From positions 1 through 42,809 of the forward strand of contig CAZFHZ010000015.1 in the NCBI GenBank assembly GCA_964519015.1: a stretch of 42,809 nucleotides of DNA, given 5' to 3'. This document shows, piece by piece, positions 25,772-33,885 of this stretch. Source of the stretch: CAZFHZ01 sp964519015. Lineage in GTDB: Bacteria > Blakebacterota > Blakebacteria > Blakebacterales > CAYUVJ01. The position numbers and the translations under genes were made by a program. The notes under the pieces are model-generated. The model was not told the DNA's origin. It saw nothing but the letters and a program-made list of their open reading frames with translations, and made no database searches. Every line of letters begins with the position of its first letter. Position 1 is the stretch's first letter.

Positions 25772-25927
25772 CCGGCGCCCGATTTGTTTCATCGGATATC
25801 CCTAGACGCCTTCTTCGGGAGTGGGTCGACTGGTGAACGGCAATCGGTGTATATCCCATGTGTGGCACGGCAGAGCAGGGATATAGGGACGTGCGGCGGG
25901 GTCGCCGGTCTGCGGAAGGAGATGGAT

Positions 25928-26719
25928 ATGCGTGACATATCTCCCGTGGCGGCCATCGAGATATCCGATCTCCGCTTCGCCTATGAGGGCAATGACGTCC
26001 TGGAGGGGATCGATCTTACCGTGCCCCCGGGGCAGATTTTCGCCTATCTGGGCCCGAACGGAGCGGGTAAGACGACCACGGTCCGCGTTTTGATCGGGAT
26101 GCTCCAGGGATTCCGTGGAACGGTGCGGGTCGCCGGGATCGACGTCCGAAAGGATCCGCTGGGCGTCAAGAGCCGGATCGGGTACGTCCCCGAGTCCGCA
26201 GCACTCTACGAAGAACTGACGCCTCTGGAGTTCCTGGAGTTCATCGGCCGGGTCCATCGCATGGATACCGGTCTCGCCGAGAGGAAATCGAAGCAGCTGC
26301 TCGGTCTGCTGGGACTGCGGGGCCAGATGCGCGCCCGCATGTCGAGTTTCTCCAAGGGGATGCGCCAGAAGGTTCTGCTGATCGCGGCCATGCTGCACAA
26401 TCCCGAGGTGCTGTTCCTGGATGAACCCCTTTCAGGGCTCGATGCGAACACGGCGCTCACCGTCAAGGAGATCCTCACCCAGCTCTCCGCCCAGGGGAAG
26501 ACCATCTTCTACTGCTCGCACGTGCTCGATGTCGTCGAGCGACTCTGTCACCGCCTGGTGATCATCAATGAAGGGCGGATCATAGCCGACGGGACCTTCG
26601 AGGAACTCAAGGAGCAGAGTCGGGAAGGCACCCTCGAACATATCTTCACCCGGCTCACCAGTGACGGGTCGGAGGACTCGGTGGCCGGTGCGTTCGTGGA
26701 AGTGCTGGGCGAGGAGTGA
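25928..26719 (+). CDS. ABC transporter ATP-binding protein
   Basis: A 263-residue ABC ATPase of the type that drives ABC-2 membrane permeases. Walker A is GPNGAGKT (42-49), the signature region is SSFSKGMRQK (139-148; LSGGQ replaced by FSKGM as in many export systems), Walker B is VLFLDE (161-166), and the switch histidine is in FYCSH. The ATG at 25928 is preferred because AGGAG sits exactly 6 bases upstream; a closer ATG at 25922 would touch that site. The permease gene follows after 3 bases (GTG at 26723). No second ATPase is present for the two FtsX-type permeases of this cluster. Confidence 0.92.
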   Translation: MRDISPVAAIEISDLRFAYEGNDVLEGIDLTVPPGQIFAYLGPNGAGKTTTVRVLIGMLQGFRGTVRVAGIDVRKDPLGVKSRIGYVPESAALYEELTPLEFLEFIGRVHRMDTGLAERKSKQLLGLLGLRGQMRARMSSFSKGMRQKVLLIAAMLHNPEVLFLDEPLSGLDANTALTVKEILTQLSAQGKTIFYCSHVLDVVERLCHRLVIINEGRIIADGTFEELKEQSREGTLEHIFTRLTSDGSEDSVAGAFVEVLGEE

Positions 26720-26722
26720 TCC

Positions 26723-28438
26723 GTGGCCGCCGTCCTGCTGCGTGTCCTCGACCTGTTCTCCCTCCCGCTGCGATGGCTGGGGGTGGATCCGCCCCAGCTC
26801 AAGGCGATCCTGAAGGTCCGGTTCCTGCTGGATGATCGCCGCTCTCGCACGGGTTTCCAGCAGAGCACGGGCAGAGGATCTACCAGCAATCTAAAGCAGA
26901 TCGTTTTCGTCTATCTCATGTTCGGCCTCTTCATGGCGATGATGCTGGTCGCACTGGACTCCCTGTTCCTTGCGCTCACGATCGTGTACGGCTTCCAACT
27001 GGCCGTACTGGGACTGGCCTTGGTGGCCGACCTGAGAACGGTCCTGATCGACACTGCCGATCTGCCCATCCTGCGTCCGCGGCCCATCGACGGCCGCACG
27101 CTCCTGGCGGCGCGGATACTGCATCTCTTCTTCTATCTGGGTCTGCTCGGTCTGAGTCTCGGGGCGGGATCCATCGTGGTCGGGACCCTTAAGTTCGGTC
27201 CACTCTTCCCGTTGCCGTTCATCGCCGGGATCTTCGCTACCATCCTGTTCGCCTTCGCCGCCGTCCAATTCCTCTATTCGACAGGTATGGAAGTCCTCGG
27301 GAGCGAACGGTTCCGGGAGATGGTGGCCTACCTGCAAGCCGGTCTCACCGTCCTGATGATCGGGCTGTATCTCGCGATCAGCCAGCTGTTGGAGGTCGAC
27401 CTCTCGAAGGTCCTGACGCTAGAGGCGCAGCCCTGGCTCTACTTCGTGCCGCCCGCCTGGCTGGCCGGCCTGGTCCTGGCCGGCACGGGGAATGGAACCG
27501 CCGGTGCCTGGACACTGGCGCTCACCGCCGTGGGTGCTGTCGTATGCTCACTCGTTCTGCTCTTCCGGGTTGCCGGACCGCGTTTCGACCGGCAGTTGGA
27601 CCGGCTCGAGTTCGGAGGGGATACGCGCGTTCCTCTCTCGGATGGGGGCGCATCGAACCGCAGGACGGCCGAGCGCCCCGAGAAGGGTGCCCGATCGGGG
27701 AAGCTCGACAATTGGTTGCTGGGGCTGGTGGTGAGAGATCCCCAGGAGCGCGCGGCCTTCGATCTCACCAGCGTACTCATCCGGAGAGACCGGAATTTCC
27801 GCATACGGACCCTGCCCACGTTCGGGCTTATCCTCGTCTATGCGGCCTGGTTCCTCTTCAAGAGCGATAAGGGTATCGCCGAGACGATCAGTGAACTGCC
27901 GGGATCCAACCGCCACCTGTTCGTCCTCTACATGGTCCAGTTCTTCATGATCACGCCCATCATGAATCTCCGTTTCGGCGTCAACTGGAAAGCGGCATGG
28001 GTCTACCAGGCCCTCCCGTTCGGCCGCCCCGGGCTGGTCCTGATGGGAGCGTTCGAGGCGGTGGTCGCCCGACTCGTCCTGCCTCTGTATGCGATCGTCG
28101 GACTCGGGATCGTACTCCCCGTATGGGGCCCACGCGTGATCCCCGACATCCTCTTCGCCGGGATCGCCGGGGTGCTCCTCCTGCTCCTGATGTCCCACGT
28201 CCTCGGTCTGCGCTATCCCTTCGCTTCCGAGTTCTCGGCCAAGGAGGTCAGTGGGCGCTCCGGCGCGGTATTCCTCCTCATGTTTCTGCCGGTCGTGGTA
28301 GGATTGTTCCACGGGCTCGTGGCGAGCCGCCTGCCCCTGGCGGTCTGGCCGGCCACGATCCTGCTGCTGCCCGTCGTCTACCTGGGCGGGCGGACCTACC
28401 GCGCCACGACGGAACAGAAGATGCGCCTGGCCTCCTGA
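26723..28438 (+). CDS. ABC transporter membrane permease
   Basis: A 571-residue polytopic membrane protein with about ten to twelve hydrophobic spans, the membrane half of the ATPase encoded just upstream (GTG start 3 bases after the ATPase stop, GAGGAG overlapping). The middle (about residues 275-330) is a charged cytoplasmic loop (RVAGPRFDRQLDRLEFGGD). I do not recognise a named family beyond ABC-2-like permeases of this length. Substrate unknown; a drug, lipid or peptide exporter is possible. The stop is followed by a 443-base stretch without a gene. Confidence 0.75.
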   Translation: MAAVLLRVLDLFSLPLRWLGVDPPQLKAILKVRFLLDDRRSRTGFQQSTGRGSTSNLKQIVFVYLMFGLFMAMMLVALDSLFLALTIVYGFQLAVLGLALVADLRTVLIDTADLPILRPRPIDGRTLLAARILHLFFYLGLLGLSLGAGSIVVGTLKFGPLFPLPFIAGIFATILFAFAAVQFLYSTGMEVLGSERFREMVAYLQAGLTVLMIGLYLAISQLLEVDLSKVLTLEAQPWLYFVPPAWLAGLVLAGTGNGTAGAWTLALTAVGAVVCSLVLLFRVAGPRFDRQLDRLEFGGDTRVPLSDGGASNRRTAERPEKGARSGKLDNWLLGLVVRDPQERAAFDLTSVLIRRDRNFRIRTLPTFGLILVYAAWFLFKSDKGIAETISELPGSNRHLFVLYMVQFFMITPIMNLRFGVNWKAAWVYQALPFGRPGLVLMGAFEAVVARLVLPLYAIVGLGIVLPVWGPRVIPDILFAGIAGVLLLLLMSHVLGLRYPFASEFSAKEVSGRSGAVFLLMFLPVVVGLFHGLVASRLPLAVWPATILLLPVVYLGGRTYRATTEQKMRLAS

Positions 28439-28881
28439 TCGGTTCCTCTTACGAGGAGCAGAACGGTGCCGCGGAGCCCCCGGACCTGCCATCATGTTCG
28501 AATCCGGACGGTGCCGATTTCTCCCGTCCCGGAACCGGACAGATCCCCCTGCCGTGGGAACACCCCGCCCTTAGATCGATCAGCAGAGCCGGGCCTGCAA
28601 TCCGGCCTGCCGCGCCACCCGGATCGATCCTGCCACGGTTCTGCGGAACGAGTAAGCTGTCGACGACGAGCGCAAGGTCACGCTGGAGGAATCGCCGTCC
28701 TGATCGGCGGTCCACTGGTCTCAGACGCGGAGGAACCCGCCCGCCGACCTCTCCGTATAAGAAGAAGGCGTCGGCCAGCGGGTCTCCCGGCGGCACGTTC
28801 CGCTCCGGGTCCCGGGCCTCGGCGATGCCGGTCCGGTGGGGGACTGGGGCAGGACCATCTCGGCGTCCAAGGGAGACGGCC
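28439..28881 (+). other. Gene-free stretch between two permease genes
   Basis: No convincing gene is seen on either strand; the open frames here show no family similarity. A short hairpin (TCCTC/GAGGA, 28444-28457) follows the permease stop. The 3' end supplies the ribosome site (GGGAGAC) of the next permease. It may be a long leader or the remains of a lost gene. Confidence 0.5.
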
Positions 28882-31344
28882 ATGGGCAACTTCCTCCTCG
28901 ACCTCCGCTACAGTCTCCGCACCATGTGGTCCCAACCCGGCTTCGTGATCGTCGCAATCCTCTCGCTGGCCGTCGGGATCGGGGCCAACACGGCCATCTT
29001 CAGCGTCTACAGCTCGATCTTCCAGCCCGACCAGGGGGTCCGGGAGCCGGGACGGATCGTCCAGGTCAACGGGAGCGACTACCGGGACTTCCAGGGCTCC
29101 TTTCCGGAATACCTGGACTATCGGGCGGCCACGACCGGGGTCTTCGAGGACCTGATGGCCTATGCCCCCATGATCGGCCTGTTCGATCTGGGCGAGCACA
29201 GTGAGATGGTTTTCTTCGAGACGGTCACCGGCAACTACTTCGACCTGCTCGGGGTCGAACCGGTCCTGGGGCGTTTCTTCGATGCCGCTGAAGACGACGT
29301 TCCCGGAGCCGAGCCGACGGTGGTCCTCCCCTACCACACCTGGCACGATTCCTTCGGGGGCGATCCCGGGATCATCGGACGGACGATCCGGGTCAACACC
29401 CATGCCTTGACGGTGATCGGGGTGGCCCCCCGCGAGTTCCCGGGCATGTATCCCTTCACGGTCGCCTTCTGGGCCCCGCTCAGCCAGATCGGACTGTTCG
29501 ATCCCGATGGGGACGCTCTGCTGCAGCGCCGTGGCCAGGGTGACACCGTCTGGATGAAGGGCCGCCTGCGTGACGGCGTCACCCTGGCCCAGGCCGGGGT
29601 GGCCCTCGAGGCCGTCCGGGCCGGTCTGGCCGAGCAGTACCCGGAGATCTACCAGGGCTGGCGGGGACCGTCGCTGCTGCCGGCCAAGGATATCGTGATC
29701 ATCCCGGAGTTCGACCGGCCGATCCGATTGCTCAGTTTCTTCCTGATGGGCCTGGTGGGGCTGGTGATCGTCATCGCCTGCATCAACTTGGCCGGGATCC
29801 TGCTCGCCCGGGCGTCGGCCCGGCGGCGGGAGATCGGGATCCGCATGGCCCTGGGGGCCGGACGGGGTCGTCTGGTGCGGCAGATGCTGACCGAGAGCAT
29901 CCTGCTGGCCCTCATCGGGGGCGGGGTGGGTGTGTTCATCGCGGCCGGACTGATCCGGCTCCTGGTGGCCTTCCAGCCGCCGATCGGACTCACCATCAGT
30001 CTGGACCTCGGTCTCCATGCCGGAGCCCTCCTCTTCGCCCTGCTGCTCTCGGTGGGCACCGGGATCGTCTTCGGGCTGCTGCCGGCCCGGCAGGCCACTC
30101 ATCCTGATATCGTCCAGGCCCTCAAAGGGATGGTCGAGGCGGGGCGGCCATCGGGCAGGGGCACCTCTCGTCTGCGCATGAGGAGCCTGCTGGTGGTGGC
30201 CCAGGTGGCCGTCTCGGTCGTGCTCCTGCTCGGCGCGGGACTCCTGGTCCGCAGTCTGACCCGGGTCAATTCATTCGATCCCGGCTTCGATCTGCGCCAG
30301 GGAGCGCTCTTCGACATTCTCTTCAAGTTCTCGACCTACGACCGGGAAGGGGCCCTGGCCACGCTCCAGCGGATCGAGGAAGACCTGGCGGCGTTGCCCG
30401 GGGTCGAAACGGTCGGCCTGGCCGGTAGCCTGCCGCTCAATCTGGGTTCCGACAACGCCTACGTCTATCCCCTGGACTCGACCCACCCGGCGGCCGAAGC
30501 AGGGGCCTTCATCGGCCTGGCGAGTGCCGGCACCGGTTTCTTCCCGGCCATGGGCATCCCCCTGCTCCGCGGCCGGTCCTTCTCCGGCGCCGACCAGGTG
30601 GGGGCTCCCCTGACCGCGGTCGTGAACGAGACCTTCGCGGAGCGGTTCTGGCCCGGCCAGGACCCGATCGGAAGGCAGTTCACCAACCGTGACCGGTCCC
30701 GGGTCTACACCATCGTCGGGGTGGCGGCCGACGGCCGCTACGTGACCCTCGGTGAAGAGCAGCGCCCCTACTACTGGACCTCTCTGCTCCAGGCGGACAC
30801 GATCAACCAGGTCAGCTTCGTCGTGCGCTCCGCGGTGCCCTCGGGGCCGATCCTCGGACTCGTCCAGCGCGAGCTCCGCACGATCGATCCCGATCTCCCC
30901 CTCTTCAACCTGCGGACCGTGACGCAGTATCGGAGCCTGATGCTCTTCCTCCCCCGGCTGGTCGGGGGGCTGGCCTCGGTCCTCGGAGCCCTCGCCCTCC
31001 TGCTGGCGATGACCGGGCTCTACGGCGTGATCTCCTTCGACGCGGCCCGCCGCACCCGCGAGGTCGGCATCCGCATGGCCTTGGGCGCCCGGCGCGGCGA
31101 TGTGCTGGCCCTCATCCTGGAGGGCGGGATCAAGCTGGTCCTGATCGGACTGGTGATCGGGATCCCCGTCGCGGGCCTGGCGGCCCAGGGACTGACCGCG
31201 CTGCTCTTCGGGATCACTCCGCTCGACCCGGTGACCTTCGTGGGGGTACCGCTCCTGCTGCTGGGCATCACCCTGGCCGCCACCCTGACTCCGGCCCGAC
31301 GGGCGGCCGCCGTCCAGCCGGTAGAGGCGCTGCGTCACCAGTAG
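28882..31344 (+). CDS. FtsX/MacB-type permease, ADOP family without leader domain
   Basis: An 820-residue relative of the permease at 22697, with the same layout: first helix FVIVAILSLAVGIGANTAIFS (about 18-38), periplasmic MacB-like domain, three helices with the ARASARRREIGIRMALGAGRGRLVRQM block, second periplasmic domain and final three helices ending in PVEALRHQ. It lacks the N-terminal helical leader of ADOP-type proteins that pairs with PadR. GGGAGAC precedes the ATG. Its ATPase is not adjacent; the ATPase at 25928 is the only candidate in the cassette. A short hairpin (GGAGGG/CCCTCC, 31344-31364) follows the stop. Confidence 0.9.
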   Translation: MGNFLLDLRYSLRTMWSQPGFVIVAILSLAVGIGANTAIFSVYSSIFQPDQGVREPGRIVQVNGSDYRDFQGSFPEYLDYRAATTGVFEDLMAYAPMIGLFDLGEHSEMVFFETVTGNYFDLLGVEPVLGRFFDAAEDDVPGAEPTVVLPYHTWHDSFGGDPGIIGRTIRVNTHALTVIGVAPREFPGMYPFTVAFWAPLSQIGLFDPDGDALLQRRGQGDTVWMKGRLRDGVTLAQAGVALEAVRAGLAEQYPEIYQGWRGPSLLPAKDIVIIPEFDRPIRLLSFFLMGLVGLVIVIACINLAGILLARASARRREIGIRMALGAGRGRLVRQMLTESILLALIGGGVGVFIAAGLIRLLVAFQPPIGLTISLDLGLHAGALLFALLLSVGTGIVFGLLPARQATHPDIVQALKGMVEAGRPSGRGTSRLRMRSLLVVAQVAVSVVLLLGAGLLVRSLTRVNSFDPGFDLRQGALFDILFKFSTYDREGALATLQRIEEDLAALPGVETVGLAGSLPLNLGSDNAYVYPLDSTHPAAEAGAFIGLASAGTGFFPAMGIPLLRGRSFSGADQVGAPLTAVVNETFAERFWPGQDPIGRQFTNRDRSRVYTIVGVAADGRYVTLGEEQRPYYWTSLLQADTINQVSFVVRSAVPSGPILGLVQRELRTIDPDLPLFNLRTVTQYRSLMLFLPRLVGGLASVLGALALLLAMTGLYGVISFDAARRTREVGIRMALGARRGDVLALILEGGIKLVLIGLVIGIPVAGLAAQGLTALLFGITPLDPVTFVGVPLLLLGITLAATLTPARRAAAVQPVEALRHQ

Positions 31345-31402
31345 GAGGGGGACCGGAGCCCTCCGATCGCGTCGTCCTAGTCCCGGGCTGGCCCGGCCGG
31401 GC

Positions 31403-31579
31403 TCAGAGGAGCAGGTGCCCCTCCAGGCGGAGCAGACTCTCCTTCATCCGCAGGCCCCCGCCGTAGCCGGTCAGGCTGCCGTCCTCTCCGACCACCCGGT
31501 GGCAGGGGACGATGACCCAGACCGGGTTGGAGCCGACCGCCGTCCCGACCGCCCGGGCGGAGCCGGCCCGGCGTCCGAT
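31403..31579 (-). pseudogene. Truncated second copy of ogt (3' end only)
   Basis: Bases 31403-31579 repeat the last 177 bases of the ogt gene at 38132-38308 with five mismatches by eye (about 97% identity), in the same orientation. The fragment encodes the C-terminal ~58 residues, including the PCHRV active-site motif and stop codon, but has no N-terminal part or start. It ends abruptly at the border with unrelated sequence. It is a direct repeat that closes cassette 2. Confidence 0.9.
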
Positions 31580-31635
31580 GCGAACGTCACCTTATAGCAT
31601 TCCAACCCGTCCCGACGCAGCCCGAACTTTACCTC

Positions 31636-32592
31636 TTACGGACGCCTCAACACCGGTGTCCGATCACTAGCACCGGCCAGTTGACCATTCACGTAGATCC
31701 GCACGGGATCCAGGAAGAGCGTGCGCACGTTTCCCACTATACGCAGCACATATCCGGTGGTGACGGTACCGTTCTCCGGGATCGGACCCAGGTCCCGGCT
31801 CCACTCGATCCGCCGGTCCGAGGCGCTGCCGAGGATCGTGAAGCTGCCGTCGCGGGCGTCCTCACCCGAAAATTCATGGGGGGCATGGTCCGCCCGGATC
31901 GTGACGGGGGTGGCCTCCCCCGGTCCCAGGTTGCGCAGATCCAGTCGCACCTGCACCTGGCGGTTGGCCGGAGGACCGATCTCGCGGGCTTCCCGGATCA
32001 CCTCGATGGTCGGCACTCCACAGGCGTAGATCATGAAGAGATCGGTCAGGTACCTCTGCCGATCCCGCAGTACGTAGCGGATCTGCCCCCCCGATTCCTC
32101 CCGGACCAGAGGGGGCACGGAGCGGACCAGTCCCCTCACGTTCGACGGCGGCAGCACAGAAATGTCCACGCTGCCCACGGAAGTGCCCAGGGGGAGATCC
32201 TCCACCTCGAGGAGCAGACCGACGGTCACGGTCTGGGTCCGATCCGCGAGGCCGGAATAGGTCAGCAGGGGTGGTGGAGAATAAATACGTATTTTTCGGT
32301 CCAGACTGTCCTGGTTCGCGGGAGCAGTAGCGCCCCGGAACCGAACGCCCACGATCCGGAGGAGTCTGTTCGAGGATAGTCGGGCCTGCAGGTTAACCAC
32401 CGGTGGCGCTCCGTTCTGGAGCTGGATGGTGCCGGTCAGAGATTCCGCGCGAACATCGGCGGCCGTGAACGCCAGAGGCGGCATGACGGCCATAGGGGCC
32501 GGCGGTGGACCGGCCCCGGAGCGGCCCAGGAGATAGGCCGCCGCCAGGAGAAGGAGCAGGATCAGGAGCTGGACTATCCGCTTTGAATCCAC
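31636..32592 (-). CDS. Membrane-anchored beta-rich protein of unknown function
   Basis: A 318-residue protein that I cannot place in a named family. One N-terminal hydrophobic segment (IVQLLILLLLLAAAYLLG, about 6-23) anchors it. The rest is strand-rich with few cysteines, and the part from about residue 205 (QVQVRLDLRNLGPGEATPVTIRADHAP) resembles CARDB/DUF11-like immunoglobulin-type domains. It starts 36 bases after the stop of the transglutaminase-like gene on the same strand, so it is probably the third gene of the kinase operon. Confidence 0.65.
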   Translation of the reverse strand: MDSKRIVQLLILLLLLAAAYLLGRSGAGPPPAPMAVMPPLAFTAADVRAESLTGTIQLQNGAPPVVNLQARLSSNRLLRIVGVRFRGATAPANQDSLDRKIRIYSPPPLLTYSGLADRTQTVTVGLLLEVEDLPLGTSVGSVDISVLPPSNVRGLVRSVPPLVREESGGQIRYVLRDRQRYLTDLFMIYACGVPTIEVIREAREIGPPANRQVQVRLDLRNLGPGEATPVTIRADHAPHEFSGEDARDGSFTILGSASDRRIEWSRDLGPIPENGTVTTGYVLRIVGNVRTLFLDPVRIYVNGQLAGASDRTPVLRRP

Positions 32593-32628
32593 TGCTGTTG
32601 CCTCCTTCTCCGGCCCCTCAGGCCGTTC

Positions 32629-33885
32629 CTACCGATCCTGCTCTCCGGTTATCCCCGATGGCACGAAATAGACCTTGGGCCCCCAGGGCCGGCCGTCGGA
32701 TTTGCCTCCCGGGTAGTTGTCTGCATAATTCTTCAGGTAGCTCTTGTTTCTCCCTTTCGAGGCCCTTGGCCCGTGCAGCTCGTTGTAACCGTAGGTGGTA
32801 AGGTGCTTCACGGGCTCGTCTTCCTGGGGTGTGAAAACGAGTTCCCCGTAATCCAGCACCCGGTAGGCCCCGTGATAGAGCACGAGACAGTACTCGTGGT
32901 CGGGCACTGAATTCTGAACACACCAGACGGCGTCCTTCGAGAAGCCCATCCGGCGCAGGAGAGCCGCCTGCAGAATCGCCTGATCCTCGCAGTCGCCGAA
33001 GAACTGGTAGACTTCTCCTGGATCTACATACGGGATGATCTCTCCCGAATACTCCAGGGTGAGATCCGCGGGTTGGGGGAAGTCCGTGTCGTAGACGCGG
33101 TAGCCTCCCAGCTGCTCCTCCAAATAGGTGAATACATGGTAGTTATCCGCCGGTGGTATCTCGCCCACCCACCTTTTACAGTCGTCTCGGCGTCCCACAT
33201 GTACTCTTATGTACCGCGCCACCGCATCTACCATGTGGGTGGGCGAGAGGAGGATATCCGCAGGCGTCAGCCGTCCCGGCGACGAGTCTGGAAGTACGGC
33301 TGGGGATTCTTCTGTGGCACCAGGCGATTCCTCCAGGGCGGCGTTGATCTCGCCCAGGTACTCCAGGACCGCCTTCTCCGCATGCAATCCTACGATCTCC
33401 TTGTCCAACCGGAACAGGTTCGGTGCCGTTTCCTCCCCGACCGATGCCGGGTAACCGCCGGCACTTCCGGTGGGCATCACATACAGGCTGTCGTGAACCG
33501 GATTGGCGACGTAGATCCAGGACCTGCGGCTCCCGCGTTTGCGTTCTCCCTCATAGACACTCGCCTCGAAATTCACCCGTCCGCCCCCTTGGACGAACCG
33601 TGAAAGAGGCCCTACCGTCAGGGAGAAGTGTTCACCAGGAGCTATCCGGCCCGGCAGGCTGTCCGATTCGATCCCTACCTGTGTGATAGTTCCCCTGACG
33701 GTGCCGCGTTCGGCGGTGATCGTCAGGTGGCTCTCGATGTCCGCATAGGCTGGACGCAAGGTGAGGTCCGGCTTCCCGCAGGCGGCGGCCGATAACAGGA
33801 TGACCACCAGGATCGCCGGAAACGGGAGAAAGGTCCGGGGCACGTGGATCGAGAACAGATCATCGCATCGGAATGGGCTCTTCAT
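32629..33885 (-). CDS. Transglutaminase-like lipoprotein
   Basis: A 418-residue lipoprotein (lipobox SAAAC, C36). The N-terminal half is strand-rich (Ig-like). The C-terminal half has a transglutaminase/cysteine-protease triad: C299 in FFGDCEDQAILQAALLRRMG, H330 in PDHEYCLVLYHG and D345 in YRVLDYG, with spacing usual for bacterial transglutaminase-like proteins (Cys, then His, then Asp about 15 residues on). Members cleave or crosslink proteins or peptidoglycan peptides; which applies here is unknown. Its ATG overlaps the kinase stop (ATGA), so it is tightly coupled to the kinase and may be its functional partner at the envelope. Confidence 0.75.
   Translation of the reverse strand: MKSPFRCDDLFSIHVPRTFLPFPAILVVILLSAAACGKPDLTLRPAYADIESHLTITAERGTVRGTITQVGIESDSLPGRIAPGEHFSLTVGPLSRFVQGGGRVNFEASVYEGERKRGSRRSWIYVANPVHDSLYVMPTGSAGGYPASVGEETAPNLFRLDKEIVGLHAEKAVLEYLGEINAALEESPGATEESPAVLPDSSPGRLTPADILLSPTHMVDAVARYIRVHVGRRDDCKRWVGEIPPADNYHVFTYLEEQLGGYRVYDTDFPQPADLTLEYSGEIIPYVDPGEVYQFFGDCEDQAILQAALLRRMGFSKDAVWCVQNSVPDHEYCLVLYHGAYRVLDYGELVFTPQEDEPVKHLTTYGYNELHGPRASKGRNKSYLKNYADNYPGGKSDGRPWGPKVYFVPSGITGEQDR

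Noticed and set aside
28490..28510. GTTCGAATCC resembling a tRNA T-loop
   Set aside because: No matching acceptor, anticodon arm or other tRNA parts around it.
31415..31597. Plus-strand small frame at the ogt fragment
   Set aside because: It is the antisense of the ogt remnant, the same sequence as found opposite the intact gene.
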